From: Antilocapra americana
Taxonomy: Eukaryota > Chordata > Mammalia > Artiodactyla > Antilocapridae
Assembly: GCA_007570785.1 (NCBI GenBank)
Contig: ML661796.1
Span: forward strand, 1,482,284 to 1,546,283
Reading direction: 5' to 3'
Length of the DNA: 64,000 bases
Under the pieces are notes generated by a model. The model was not told the origin of the DNA. It saw only the letters and a program-made list of their open reading frames with translations, and did not search any database. Positions 44,778 to 55,769 of the stretch are shown here, one piece after another. The position numbers and the translations under genes are program-made. Every line of letters begins with the position of its first letter. The stretch's first letter is position 1.

Positions 44778-44900
44778 GGGAATTCCTTGGTGGTTCAGTG
44801 ATTAGGACTGCTTGTTTTCACTGCCGAGGGCATGGTTTGATCCCTGGTCAGGGAACAAAGATCCTGCAAACCACGTGACATGGCCAAAAATAAAAAAAAA
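44778..44900 (+). mobile_element. CHR-type tRNA-Glu SINE
   Basis: 'gggaattccttggtggttca', 'gtgattaggactgc', 'gtttgatccctggtcaggga', A-rich tail 'atggccaaaaataaaaaaaaaa'. Confidence 0.9.
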
Positions 44901-45064
44901 ATACTGTTAAAATCTTTATTTTAAAAAGTATTGTGATACGATTCCCAAATACTTTACTTTCTGTGTCTGTTTTCTTTACACACATACAGGAATTCGTGCA
45001 CCCATGTGCACAGCAAGGCGAGAAGGCAGTAGTTAATGTATGTGATATGACTATTTGCAATACT

Positions 45065-45240
45065 AGTAGAGTGGGAGATTGCTGGGTTGGTAGTCAGGAA
45101 AGCTGTACTCAACACTGGGCTCTACCACTAACAGTGACCTTGGGCAAGTCATTGACAGTTTTACAGGCTTGGTTTCTCCACCTGAAAATGAAGTTTATAG
45201 AAGGTGTTTCAAGATACCTTCTCCTTCAAACATGAACATT
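45065..45240 (+). mobile_element. MIR SINE
   Basis: 'gctgggttggtagtcaggaa', 'ctctaccactaacagtgaccttgggcaagtcatt', 'gtttctccacctgaaaatg'. Confidence 0.82.
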
Positions 45241-46139
45241 TTATTAAGTCAGATTCTTTTAAAAAGTGCTAATAAAATAAAGCACTGTATTTCCACTCCC
45301 TCTCTAGAAAGTAAGTATTTATTATATAAAATTCAGCCTATTATTTCAAGTGTTGATATCTTGCACCATAAGGTGATTTTTATTTTTAAAATCTAATACT
45401 ATTCCACTGGCTTGGAAAGCAGACTGAGCACATCAAACACTTCCTTTTAGATGGTAATTTCACAAGGGGGCACATAAACACAGTGGGCCTAGCAAGCCTG
45501 CCATCAGAGACAGCCAGGGGATGGTTTAACTAATGGCTGGCTCTAAGGTTTCCTTTCACATGTGTGTCTACTGCGCAACTGGCTATAATAAAGAACCATG
45601 GTGGTGATTCTTCCTGAAACAGACTTTGCAGTTTCTGTGATTAGTATCTATGATTTTAGTCCAACTGTGTTGGTGTTAGAAACTTCAAAGCAAATCCAAA
45701 GCCTAGTATTTAGGGGAATATATTTTAAAGGAATACTCACTACCAATTAGCCTAGGCAGTAATGAAAATCATCATATATTTTCAATGATGAAAGATCCCA
45801 GTAGGAGGTCCCCTAATGGATGACAGGTGCCAGAGTGAGAGGCGTCCAGTGGGAGGAGGGCAAAGCCTGTTTCTCACTGGGCTTACGAGAGCACAACCTG
45901 CCCTTTAAGCTGGACTCAGAACACATTTAGAGGGCAACCCACAATTCTCCTTGTATTTCACTTAGAGCACTGCTGCTTAAAGTCGAATCAGTGAAACCTT
46001 CTAGGAAGACTGGACAGGTTACCATGATGAATTCATGATTTCTCCCAGGGTCTTAGCACAACTCCAGATCATGTAATGCAAACCAGTTGCTGAAGTCTTA
46101 GGTTTTAGGATCCCTTTAAATTCCTTCAAAAGGCTACAA
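45241..46139. other. Unassigned non-coding DNA
   Basis: About 900 bp with no recognised repeat; no supported frame. Confidence 0.4.
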
Positions 46140-46242
46140 GGGCAGAGGCGTGTGTTTTCTTCATAGATATGTCTCAAGCATTTAGAATGGTGCCTGATAC
46201 GTGTTGGTTGTTCAAGAAATACTTATTGAAAGAATGAAAATG
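46140..46242 (+). mobile_element. L2 LINE, 3' end
   Basis: 'gaatggtgcctgatacgtgt', 'ttcaagaaatacttattgaaagaatg'. Confidence 0.75.
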
Positions 46243-46500
46243 GGCTTCCCTGGTGGTTCAGTGCTAAAGAATCTGGCTACCAATGCAGGAGATGTGGGTT
46301 CAATACCTGAGCTAGGAAGATACCATAAGCCATGGAGCGACAAAATGAGCCACAACTATTGAGCCTGTGTGTCCTAGAGCCCATGCTCCACAATAAGAGA
46401 AGCCACTGAAATGAGAAGCCCATGCACCACAACTAGAGAGTAGCCCGCACAGCAATGAAGACTCAGCACAACTAACTAAATAAAGAATGAATGAATGAAT
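46243..46500 (+). mobile_element. CHR-1-like tRNA-Glu SINE, long form
   Basis: tRNA part 'gggcttccctggtggttcag', 'gggttcaatacctgagctag', then a body unlike Bov-tA: 'gagccacaactattgagcct', 'gagaagccactgaaatgaga', 'caccacaactagagagtagc', tail 'aactaaataaagaatgaatg'. This tail type is shared with cetaceans and hippos, so it predates BovB-derived SINEs. Confidence 0.85.
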
Positions 46501-46634
46501 AAGTATTATAAGAATAATTCTTTGCCTGGCTCTCCTTTCACTTTTATTTCTATTTTTCTTTTATATCAGCTATTCCAAGAAGTTCAACCTCCTTATTCCT
46601 GTCTTTGTTTTGCTCCATAACTATTTGCCCCATT

Positions 46635-47246
46635 AAAATCCTTTTTTATACTGTAGTTTTATTGGTATTGTCCTTTATTGAACTTATTAAGTGTATATAT
46701 ATATATATATATAAAAGTGCAAAAATTGTGTCAGCTTGATGAATTTTCAGAAGCTGAATATACCCTGTAATGAGCATCTAGATCAAGAAACATAACTTGC
46801 ATACCACCTAGAAGACACCCTTAGTCACTACCTCCCCTTCCCAAGGGTATCTGCCATGTTGACTTCAAACACCATAGATTAGTTTGTTGATATTCAGTTA
46901 CTCAGTTGTGTCCGACTCTTTGCAACCCCATGGAATGCAGCACACCATGCTTCCCTGTCCTGATTAGTTTAGCCTGTGTCTATACTTTATATAAATGTAA
47001 TAATGTAGCACATTCTCAGATTCTGTCTTGTGCTCAACATTCTTATGTGTGTAATTTATGCATGTTGTTAAATGTGCTTGTATTTCATCCTCATTACTGT
47101 ATAATATTTGAATATGATGTAGTTTATCCATCTTACTGCTAATAGGCATTTGGGTTATCTATAATTTCAAGAAATTATGAACAAGGTTATTATGAACATA
47201 CTTGTGCCTGGCTCGGTACATTTATGTATGCATTTCTTTTGCCTAT
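46635..47246 (-). mobile_element. Old L1 3' end, split by a short BovB piece
   Basis: 'gtagttttattggtattgtcc', 'aaagtgcaaaaattgtgtcagc', 'tccccttcccaagggtatctgcc', 'tatgaacaaggttattatg'. Includes a (TA)n run at 46693-46713. Confidence 0.7.
46886..46961 (-). mobile_element. Short BovB 3'-end insertion (76 bp)
   Basis: 'cagttactcagttgtgtccg' to 'catgcttccctgtcct', antisense. Perfect 9-bp duplication gattagttt at 46877-46885 and 46962-46970. Confidence 0.92.
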
Positions 47247-47632
47247 TGTCTTAGTTATTTCAGGCTTCTGTAACTAAAACATCATAGACTGGATGGCTTA
47301 AACCACAAATATTTATTTTTTTATAGTTCTAAAGACTCAAAAATCCAAGATCAAGGCACTAGCAAGCTTTGTTCTGGTGTAGGTCTTCTTCCTGGTTTAT
47401 AGGTGGCTACCATCTTTCTATATCCTCACATGGGGAAGATGGAGGTGGGGTAGAGAGAGAGACAGAGAGAATCTCTGTTGTGTGTCTTCTTATTAGTACA
47501 CTAATCCCATTCATTGAAACTCCACCCTCATGGCTGAATTATTTGCCAAAGCCCCACCTCTATATACCATCACATTGGGGATTAGGGCATTAACATGTGA
47601 ATTTGGTGGGGATACAATGTTCATTCAGTTCC
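47247..47632 (-). mobile_element. MST/MLT1-type MaLR solo LTR
   Basis: 'tgtcttagttatttcaggcttctgtaac', 'gatggcttaaaccacaaatatt', 'caaagccccacctctatataccatcacattgggg', 'gtgaatttggtggggataca'. Antisense, no internal region. Confidence 0.82.
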
Positions 47633-48299
47633 TATGTATATTCATACGTACACCATTTTTAATAGTGTGCATCTGAACTAGTCCTCCTCTGAAGTAGGTT
47701 TCCTCGCCATCGTAGAGAGGATTAGCCTTACCAGTTGCCGTAAAAGCAGCCCTTTTAACAAGAGTTGAAGACTCTGAAACTAGGCCAGACTATGAAAACT
47801 TCTGCTATATATGACTGGTATTCCCACTGTTAATATGACTTTTCTGGAAAGTGCCACTCATGTAGCCAAAATGTTACTGGTCATCTGAATGCATCAATGT
47901 TTCGATGTCTTGTGTATTTTATTGGTTAAAGCACGTCACCTTGGTGGTGACACATGAGTTAATCTGAATTAACCCATTATCAACCCTTGAAATCTAGCCA
48001 AGAACAGGGTCTTGAGACACTGAACAGAAAAATTTTGAATGACACTGCTGGGAAAGAAGGGTGATGGTAATTTACAGGACCAGGGCAATCTGAAACTCCA
48101 GGAGACAGCATGGGATTTGGGAGGGAAAGAGGAAGAGGGACTTCAAGATAGAAAAGAAAGTGCCACTGTGTGAGGCAGAGGAAGCCAGAAACTCAGGGAC
48201 TTTGTTGGCTTTTCAGCCTTGCCCAGAACTTATGCTGAACCTACTGTGTACTCTGTCCATAGTGACCTACCTGATGGGGGCATACAGAGGTCAAATTAA
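47633..48299. other. Unassigned non-coding DNA
   Basis: No recognised repeat or supported frame. Confidence 0.4.
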
Positions 48300-48525
48300 A
48301 AGCTTTTAACTATAGTTAACATACTTGATTACATATTTGAAAGTTATGAAGGGAGATCTTAAAGTTCTCATCATAAGAACAAAAATTGTAACTATATATG
48401 TTAACTAAATTTATTGTGGTGATCAATTTGCAGTGTACACAGAGATCATTATGCTGTACCCCTGGCACTAATACACTGCTTTACATCAAATATATCTCTA
48501 TAAAAAGAAGCCACGAGGAAAACTA
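48300..48525 (+). mobile_element. L1 3' UTR end (L1MA type)
   Basis: 'gatcttaaagttctcatcataag', 'ttattgtggtgatcaatttgca', 'ctgtacccctggcactaatac', 'atatatctctataaaaag'. Confidence 0.75.
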
Positions 48526-48589
48526 ATTGACCACAAAAGCCTAAGGAAAAGCAAACCCAGAATGCAGGTTCAGATTATTTAGTGCATAT

Positions 48590-48770
48590 AGACAGATAGC
48601 TCATTCATTCAAAAAATATTTTAAGCACCTCTCCCACACAGCAAGAAAAGAACTTAGTGGTAAATGAGTAATTTCATAGTAATATGGGCAGACCCTTTAC
48701 ATGCTAATGGTCTAGCAGTATAGGGGTAGTTAAAGTTGATACTTAAGTATACAACCTGCTGCCAGGACTG
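48590..48770 (-). mobile_element. L2 LINE, 3' end, diverged
   Basis: 'ctcattcattcaaaaaatattttaagcacct' and 'atgctaatggtctagcagtat' fit the antisense L2 terminus with many substitutions. Confidence 0.6.
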
Positions 48771-49289
48771 TATTTACATGGCCTTGGTTTCTGTTTATAA
48801 AGAGCATTTTTACTGCCACAACTGTCAGTCAGTCTTGACTACAAACCCACCAGGTAGCAATCATGGGAGCTTAGGTCAAAGGGGGTAGAAATGGTCAAAC
48901 CAGCTGACTCTCAACATTTTTAGAGATAAACAAGGTTGAGGTGATGGATGAATTCTGTCAAGGCTGAAATTAAGCATTTTGAGTCTCTTACATGCCATCC
49001 ACTGAAATGCTGATATAATCATTTAAAAAGTCAGCAGGAATTAAGTTTTTATAAATGTATGTTATTTTATTGGAGGTTTAGGAAAACACTTTTTTTTCCC
49101 AACCAGATCCGCTTTAGCTGATATCCTGCCTTGGGCAATGTTCTGGCTGATAATGATGTTTCTGACAAGGAAATATGGTCATGTACTCTGCCTCTTTTTA
49201 TTGTATGGCTTTATCCTTCCAGGTATTTCATGTCAAATCAGGCTTTTTACTGGCTTGCCAACTTTTGTCAAGTCATGTACTACATCCCT
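48771..49289. other. Unassigned non-coding DNA
   Basis: No repeat recognised. The frame at 49138-49326 is hydrophobic by chance and has no context supporting an exon. Confidence 0.4.
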
Positions 49290-49760
49290 TAGCTTGGAGT
49301 CATTTATTCAAACAAGTGTGTATTGAGCGCCAATGAGCTAGGAAGGGCTAGTTATTTGGGTGGAAACAAGAAGTGTATAGAATCTGTTCTGTGCCCTCAA
49401 AGAGTTCACAAACTAGCAGGGGAGCTGAGGCAGGATTTCAATTCTAATATAAGGTGGAATGGGAGAAGTGCCAACAGAGAAGTACAAAGGGCAATGGTGT
49501 TCAAAGGAGAGTGAGATCATTTCCAGATGGGGAGATCAAAGAAGGCTTCATGGAAGAAGTGGTATTTGTGTTGTGCCTCCAAGGGTAAGGTTTCTGCTGT
49601 AGGAGATGAGTGAATGGAAAGAAAAGCATTGTAGATTCAGGACTAGTGAGAGTTGAAGCTCAGGGGTGGATGAAGTGGTTAGGCTGGGAAAATCTCTATC
49701 ATGGAAAAACCAGGGGTTTTGAAACAGAACCTGCTAACATTTGTTAAGTAGACCCTAGTA
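49290..49760 (-). mobile_element. L2 LINE, 3' third
   Basis: 'atttattcaaacaagtgtgtattgagcgcc', 'ctcaaagagttcacaaactagcaggggag', 'gaaggcttcatggaagaagtgg': antisense L2, fairly continuous for about 400 bp. Confidence 0.78.
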
Positions 49761-49767
49761 AATAAAG

Positions 49768-49945
49768 CCCAGGGATATAGGAGTACTAGTTTGATCCCTG
49801 GGTCAGGAAGATCCTCTGCAGGAGGGCATAGCAACCCACTCCAGTATACTTACCTGGAGAATCCTATGAACAGGGGAGCCTGGTGGGCTAAGTCCATGGG
49901 TCACAAAGAGTCAGACATGACTGAAGCGACTTAGCTTGCACACAT
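49768..49945 (+). mobile_element. Bov-tA SINE, 5'-damaged
   Basis: 'gtttgatccctgggtcaggaag', 'ggagggcatagcaacccact', 'cagacatgactgaagcgact'. The first part of the tRNA region is scrambled. Confidence 0.9.
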
Positions 49946-50004
49946 GGAGTACTTGCATACAGCAGAAAATCATTTTTGTAGCTATAACAGAGAAGGTAGA
50001 GACA

Positions 50005-50110
50005 TTCAAATATGTATCATTCATTCATACATTAATTTATTCTTTAAACAGTACTGACTTCCTACTCTGTGCATTGCCCTGAGGTGGGTGCCAAGGGTAG
50101 TGGTGGGGAG
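50005..50110 (-). mobile_element. L2 LINE, 3' end
   Basis: 'attcattcatacattaatttattc', 'cctactctgtgcattgccctgag'. Confidence 0.6.
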
Positions 50111-50334
50111 AAGTCCTACAAATGCTGATATAGATGATTCTGATCCCTTAGAACTTTCCATGTTTATTTATTTCTCCCCATTGGTACAGATAATTAAATG
50201 GCAATCAAAATAACCTAGAACCTCAGAACTTTAGATAAAGTTCAGGACTTGGTCAGATTTAGAAGCTAAAATAATAGTCTACAGTCTTCCTGGACACCAA
50301 GGAACACCAATATTAACAGCTAAAACTTGGAACT

Positions 50335-50420
50335 CTCTTTTTGTGCTAAACATCGGGCAAGGCATTTTATATCTACAATTTTTAAATTTTGCATCAGACC
50401 TGCCAAGTAAGAATTCTCAG
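50335..50420 (-). mobile_element. MIR SINE fragment
   Basis: 'gctaaacatcgggcaaggcattttatatct' type text, short and diverged. Confidence 0.5.
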
Positions 50421-50754
50421 TTCACTATGCTATATCAATAATGTTCAGGTAGATATTGTCAGGGTAGGCATTCTTGCAGTTCATTATATGTATGAGGACG
50501 GGCATGGGAGTGTCTGCATGTTTTGGGGGCCAGTGCTGGTGAGTAATAGAAGATATAGCTTCTTTAGCAGAATATGACAAGTGTTTCCTGCTTCCTGGAG
50601 TCCAGGAAGTCAGGGATGCCCCTTCATCTGCTGTGGTAGGGCTACTTAGGACCACCCTGGAATGAACAAATCCATAAAAATATTAATAAAGCACTAATCT
50701 CAGTGAGACAGATTTGATCATGATGGAAGGCAGACTCCATGACCAAATCCCCTT

Positions 50755-50930
50755 ACATATTTGCTGACTACATACAGATTGCATTAGGTAGTTCTGCATA
50801 CATGAATTCACTTAATCCTTACAATAAACTAGGAAGATTGCATTACCATTTTTCAGATGGTAAAACTGAATTGCAGAGAGATTGGGAGACTTCCCTAAGA
50901 AGAAGAGAGGAAGAGAGAAAGCATGCCCAC
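50755..50930 (-). mobile_element. MIR SINE
   Basis: 'cacttaatccttacaataaact', 'ttaccatttttcagatggtaaaactgaattgcagagag'-type order with 'gggagacttccctaagaag'. Confidence 0.72.
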
Positions 50931-51169
50931 AAAAGCTCTCTGTAGGTAATCCTGAATTTGGGCCCCAAGCTGAAGAGACAATCAAGGCTTTAATAAGAAA
51001 GTTCAGGTTGGTTGACCAGGAGCTCTGTTTTTAATGCATATTTTCATTTCCCACAAACTTCAGAGACATCCTGCTTTTGCCTCTGATCTCCATTCAGCCT
51101 GGATTTGAATGACTCCTTGGAAACTGATCTTACTTTTGGTGATCCTATCTATAATAATAGCCTTGGGCA

Positions 51170-51330
51170 ACTCTGAATGTCAATTTGTTCAACTTTAAAA
51201 TGAGTATACCATTAATAATAATCATAACAATACCAATAGTGACAATAATAAATATGTTTTATAGGGTGGTGATTTTGATACAGATAGGTAGAGTATGTGA
51301 ACTGTAATACAGCTTGCAAACATTAGATTT
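51170..51330 (+). mobile_element. MIR SINE, 3' half with (TAA)n expansion
   Basis: 'aatttgttcaactttaaaatgagtat', then 'taataataatcataacaata', 'tatagggtggtgattttg'. Confidence 0.65.
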
Positions 51331-52434
51331 TGTAAAAAAACAAAACAAAACTTCTCCATTCGATGCAAAAGCATCCTAATGGGAGAAAGTTCACTGTTTA
51401 AGAATCAGATTAAGTATTCCACCTTAGAACCACACCCATCGAAGAGTTCACACTCCGTAAATTCTTTGTTTTGAGGGTCGAGAAAAGTTATCAGCTGCTT
51501 TGTTCCTATTACAAATCAGCTGACTCAGCCACTTCTCAAAGGGTGAAACATGCTTCTGAAGTGATGGTCTGTAGTTTATTTTATGTCTTAAAGTTTTTCA
51601 TCCAGGGAAATATGCAGAGGGAGCAAGCTGCCAGAAATGATATCAGATGATTAATTAGTACTCATTACTCCTGAGAAAGAGAGCAGTGATTTCCTAAGAG
51701 CTTGTCTGTGATGTTTTGGAAGGTTTGGTTTCAAAGCAAAATACCCACATCTTAGTAGAATCCACGGGTCTTCTCATGCCTCTACCCCAAATCTCTTTAA
51801 TATTCTGTGTGAGTTCTATATTTTCTAAGAATCTATCACTAAATGGTAGAGTTTAATATTCTTTTAAATTTCTTTGGAATAATACAATTGTGTGTATGTT
51901 GTCACCATAGTCAGCTTACTAGAAAACAAACAAATCAGCACAGAATTATTTGCAAGGTAATTAAGTGTGTCATTGGCAGCACCCAAAACAGAAGGGACTT
52001 ACGAGAACCAAATGAATCTTTGTTCAAATGACTAAGTATGCATAGCAAACGATCTTCAAAATGACAGAACAGAAAAAAAAAAGTCTCAAACATAACTCCA
52101 AATTTTCCTAAGCTTGGAACAATGGTTTTGCCTGTTTTTAATAAAATATAAAGCTTGAGAAATCTCACTGAAAATTTCAAAAGCCTTCTTTTGACATCAA
52201 ATACCTCTTAAAAAGCAGTATTTGCAGGCGTTTGGTGTAAATGAATCACAAACATGTGGATAAAATTTCCCACAAAATATGCACAGTTCAAAAATTAAGT
52301 GAGAAAGTGTTTCAAAGAAATGTTCTTTGAGTTTTCTTAACTAAAATGATGGTGTAATTAGTGAATCCTTAAGAGGTCACAGACATAGTGAGTTGGTTTG
52401 TTTTTAATTCAGCTGTTTTAAAACAGCTGTGCAG
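51331..52434. other. Repeat-poor non-coding tract with E-box and AP-1/MARE-like sites
   Basis: About 1.1 kb with no recognised transposon. It contains CAGCTG at 51492-51497, 51517-51522, 52410-52415 and 52424-52429, a TGACTCA at 51521-51527 overlapping one of them (gctgactcagc, MARE-like), and 'gatgattaattagtactcatta' style homeodomain text near 51645-51668. Possible enhancer; not proven by sequence alone. Confidence 0.45.
52410..52429. repeat. Perfect 20-bp palindrome of two CAGCTG E-boxes
   Basis: Half site CAGCTGTTTT followed directly by its exact reverse complement AAAACAGCTG. The symmetry stops at both flanks (T at 52409 and T at 52430). Confidence 0.97.
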
Positions 52435-52600
52435 AGTTTGCAATCAGACACACCCTTTCAGTTGCTAACTGCATGACCTTGACAAGTTCTTTTACTTTCC
52501 TGAGCTTCAATTTCCTCCTCTGTTCAACAGAGTTAGTACTACTTAATTCACAGTGTTGTTGTGTGGGTTTAATAAAAGTGGCTTATTTATGCATGGCATT
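52435..52600 (+). mobile_element. MIR SINE
   Basis: 'gagtttgcaatcagacacacc', 'gctaactgcatgaccttgacaagttcttttactttcctgagc' type core, 'cacagtgttgttgtgtgggtttaataaaag'. Confidence 0.85.
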
Positions 52601-52652
52601 TGCTAAATGTATATGTATGTGTGTTTGTGATTGTGAGTGTATGTATCAATGT

Positions 52653-52869
52653 GTGTGTGTGTGTGTGTGTTAGTCGCTCAGCTGTGTCTGACTCTGCAGC
52701 CCCATGGACTATAGCCTCCCAGGCTTCTCTGTCCATGTAATTTTCCAGGTAAGAATACTGGAGTGGGTTGCCATGCCCTCCTCCAGGGGATCTTCCCCAC
52801 CCAAGGATCAAACTTGGGTTTCCCACACTGCAGGCAGATGCTTTACCATCTGAGCCACCAGGGAAGCCA
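52653..52869 (-). mobile_element. Bov-tA SINE with (CA)n tail
   Basis: Antisense full-length Bov-tA. Its 3' tail is a (GT)10 run (52651-52670 on the plus strand) just inside the duplication, then 'ttagtcgctcagctgtgtct' to 'catctgagccaccagggaagcc'. Perfect 12-bp duplication atgtatcaatgt at 52641-52652 and 52870-52881. Confidence 0.95.
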
Positions 52870-52881
52870 ATGTATCAATGT

Positions 52882-53060
52882 ATAAGTGTGTAAATGCGAG
52901 CTTTACCTATGTAATTATGCATGTAGGTGTGAGTGTGAATAGATGTGGGTGTATGTGTGAGGCTCTGTGTAGGTGGTGTATGTATGAAATCATGCAAATA
53001 TGTGTGAGAGTGTGCACATGAATATATGAGAATTCACATGCATGTGTATATATATCTAGG
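52882..53060. repeat. Degenerate TG-rich low-complexity tract
   Basis: Interrupted (TG)n/(TATG)n text continuing the older TG tract (from about 52606) that the Bov-tA landed in. Confidence 0.75.
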
Positions 53061-53414
53061 GGTCTGTGTGCTTCTCCATAGAAGTGACAGTTTATAAATT
53101 ATGAATCAATGTAACAGAATGTACAAAGATGCTAACGTAGACTCTATGTTGACGTTTTATCCAATGATAATTTGTCAACTTGCTAGTGGAAAGTAGTCAG
53201 TTCTTAAATTTTGAATTTCCAGAAAGCTGGCATTTAGTGAATTCATTTGGATTCACTTGGTGCATTTGTAACCTAAAGACAAGAATGCTGTGAGCTGCTG
53301 TATACTGTGTAGTCATTTTTTAGCTTACGAGCTTACGAAAAAGTTTCTGTTTAACAAAGAACAGGATGCATGTATCTGAATGAAACTTCAATTGCTTAAT
53401 AGGGTTGTTTGGGT
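53061..53414. other. Unassigned non-coding DNA
   Basis: No repeat or frame recognised. Confidence 0.4.
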
Positions 53415-53645
53415 TTTTTTTAAATATTGAATTGTATGAGCTATTTATATTTTTTAGATATTAACCCCATATCAGACATATCATTTGCAAATATTTTCTT
53501 CCATTCAGTAGATTGTCTTTTCATTTTTTGATGGTTTCCTTTGCTTGTCAGAAGCTTTCAATTCGAATTGAGTCCCATATGTTTATTTTTGCTTTTGTTT
53601 TCCTTGCCTGATGATACAGATCCAAAAGACTTATTGCTAAGACTT
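53415..53645 (-). mobile_element. Old L1 fragment
   Basis: 'atattaaccccatatcagacata', 'tttgcaaatattttcttccattcagtagattgtc', 'tttccttgcctgatgataca': antisense L1 3' UTR/ORF2 end. Confidence 0.78.
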
Positions 53646-53747
53646 ATGTTCTTAAAAAGGTACAATTGCTTATTAAAAAATGCTAATACTCTTGTCTTTT
53701 AAGATGCCAAAGCTACTTAAGCAGAAAAATTAAAGAGTCAATACATG

Positions 53748-53935
53748 TATTGATGGTAAAGAATCTGCCTGTCAATGCAGGAGACACGGGTTCAATCCCT
53801 GGGTTGGGAAGATTCCCAGACAAGGAAATGGCAACCCACTCTAGTATTCTTGCCTGGAGAATTCCACGGACAGAACTTGGCAGGCTACAATCCATGAGGT
53901 CGCAGAGTTGGACACGACTGAGTGATTAACACACT
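53748..53935 (+). mobile_element. Bov-tA SINE
   Basis: 'gtaaagaatctgcctgtcaatgcag', 'gggttcaatccctgggttgg' (box B), body to 'gacacgactgagtgattaacacac'. Lacks the first 20 bp of the tRNA part. Confidence 0.93.
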
Positions 53936-54124
53936 TGGCAACTAATTCTCCCTGTTGTCAAAGAAACTTTTGGGGCCAGAGACAGTCTTCTGTAGTTGTC
54001 ACTACCATACTTTGATGCATCCTCGCCCAAGATTTCACCCAGAAACCTCCTCAGTTAGGCACAGCCCAATAAGGAATATGTTCTCAGATCTCTTTGGGAG
54101 AATTTCTTTGCTAGTAGTCATGAG

Positions 54125-54384
54125 GACAGATGTTGAAGCTGAAACTCCAATATTTTGGCCACTTGATGCAAAGAACTGACTCATTTGGAAAAACTGGGAA
54201 AGACCAAAGGCGGGAGGAGAAGGGGATGACAGAGGATGAGATAGTTGGATGGCATCACCGACTCAATGGACATGAGTTTGAGTAAACTCCAGGAGTTAGT
54301 GGTGGACAGGGAGGCCTGGAGTGCTGCAGTCCATGGGGTCACAAAGGGTCGGACACGACTGAGCAACCGAACTGAACTGAACTG
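54125..54384 (+). mobile_element. BovB LINE, 5'-truncated
   Basis: Sense BovB 3' 260 bp ('ttgaagctgaaactccaata' to 'gaactgaactgaactg'). Perfect 9-bp duplication agtcatgag at 54116-54124 and 54385-54393. Confidence 0.95.
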
Positions 54385-54393
54385 AGTCATGAG

Positions 54394-55639
54394 TTCCTTA
54401 GCAGCTCCTGGACTGCTCACTGGTCTCTTTCAGCATGCTTGCCCTTGCTGGGGGGCTTGCTTCTCAGTTTTGGCTTGACCTAACATGTGATCTCTTCAAC
54501 TCCCCCAAGACCCAGTTTTTCTGCTGGAGAGAATCTGTTCATTCTTCCAGGACAGGGTTTCTCTATTGGTGAGGATGAAAGCATAGAATTCAAAGGAGGG
54601 GGATCCCACTTCTTCAGGTGATTGCTTTGCCTTGGCCTCTCTGCAAGGGCACACTGCTTAACTGTTCTTTGTGGGAAGTGCTTCTCTCTTGGAGAGGTTT
54701 ACCCACTTCACCAGCATGGTTGGTTCAGTACTCTGTGCTGAGGTGTATTGGTGCCACTACTGTTGCCTTCTTGCTCGGATGTGGTCTTCTCACCTCTGGT
54801 GTGGTCTGCTCTGTGCCCTCTACCAGCGCTCATTTCTTTCTGAGGAACTTCTTTTGGGTTTTCTCCTAGCTGTTGAATTCTTGAAGGCATCCCTGCCCTT
54901 GCTGAGCAATCCTCTTGATTTGATCTGGACTGTCAGTGCCTTTCTGCTTCCCCACTCTCTGCTGTATTGCTTCACAGCTCCAGAAATCTACAAGACTGTC
55001 TTCTCAGAGCTTTTCTCTCCATCCCCTCTCTGTACCCTGGGCCATCCCTTTGTTCCTAGCTCAGTGGCTCCTGAACACAAAGCTGCATCTAAGAGCAGGG
55101 GTTAACACAGCATCCTCTCCTCTGGAGCTCACTTTTGTCCAACTCTTAACCTCCTTGATTAGGTCTCAATCTGCTTCTGCAAGGTAGTGGAACTAATTAT
55201 GCAGATTAAGAGCTTGCACGCAAATTCGAATAATCACCATGGGTTAGAGTAATAAGAAATTCAAGTGGGTTTTAGTACAGGTCAGATCCTTTACATTAAG
55301 CTCCTGACACCCCATCCATATTCTCTGCTGTTCAAAAAAAATTATAACAAATATGTCTTGAATTTGTGAAAACATAGCTACAGTTTACTCCGTTTTTTGT
55401 AATGAAGAGATTTTGGTCATAACAGAAATTGGCCAGTAGCCTCTTGACAACCATATACTATGACTGGTCAGCCAATGTTTATCCATCATCAGACTTTATG
55501 AAAGAGGGAAAATTATTTTCAAGATTTTATAACTCTTACAACAATGTGTCAAGTTACATGGAGATCATAAAAGAATAGCTGTTACTGAGTTGGCACAGAC
55601 TTCGAGTTTTTCTATTACACACTTTGCCTGCACCCAAGG
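54394..55639. other. Unassigned, locally GC-richer non-coding block
   Basis: About 1.2 kb. The part 54600-55200 is pyrimidine-rich and GC-richer than its neighbours. It contains a plus frame of 144 codons (54671-55105) and two overlapping ones (54618-54869, 54936-55187). The conceptual proteins are Leu/Ser/Cys/Phe-rich, as expected from pyrimidine-rich DNA, and have no motif that I recognise. It may be an LTR or other repeat that I cannot name. Confidence 0.4.
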
Positions 55640-55769
55640 CAAGTACTGTTCTGAGTTTATGTAGCACCTCTGCTGCTTACTAGTTGTGTGACTTTGGGTA
55701 TTGACTTAAGCTCTCTGAACCTTAGTTTCTTCATTTGTAAGATTGTTTAGTTATACACAGGGGTTTTTT

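Noticed and set aside
46693..46713. (TA)n runs here and at 2058, 15166, 60939 and 61215 as replication or attachment sites
   Set aside because: Ordinary microsatellites, several in L1 3' ends; nothing else supports a special role.
54671..55105. 144-codon ORF as a small protein gene
   Set aside because: No motif, overlapping frames in another phase, composition driven by pyrimidine-rich DNA. Kept only as an unassigned block.
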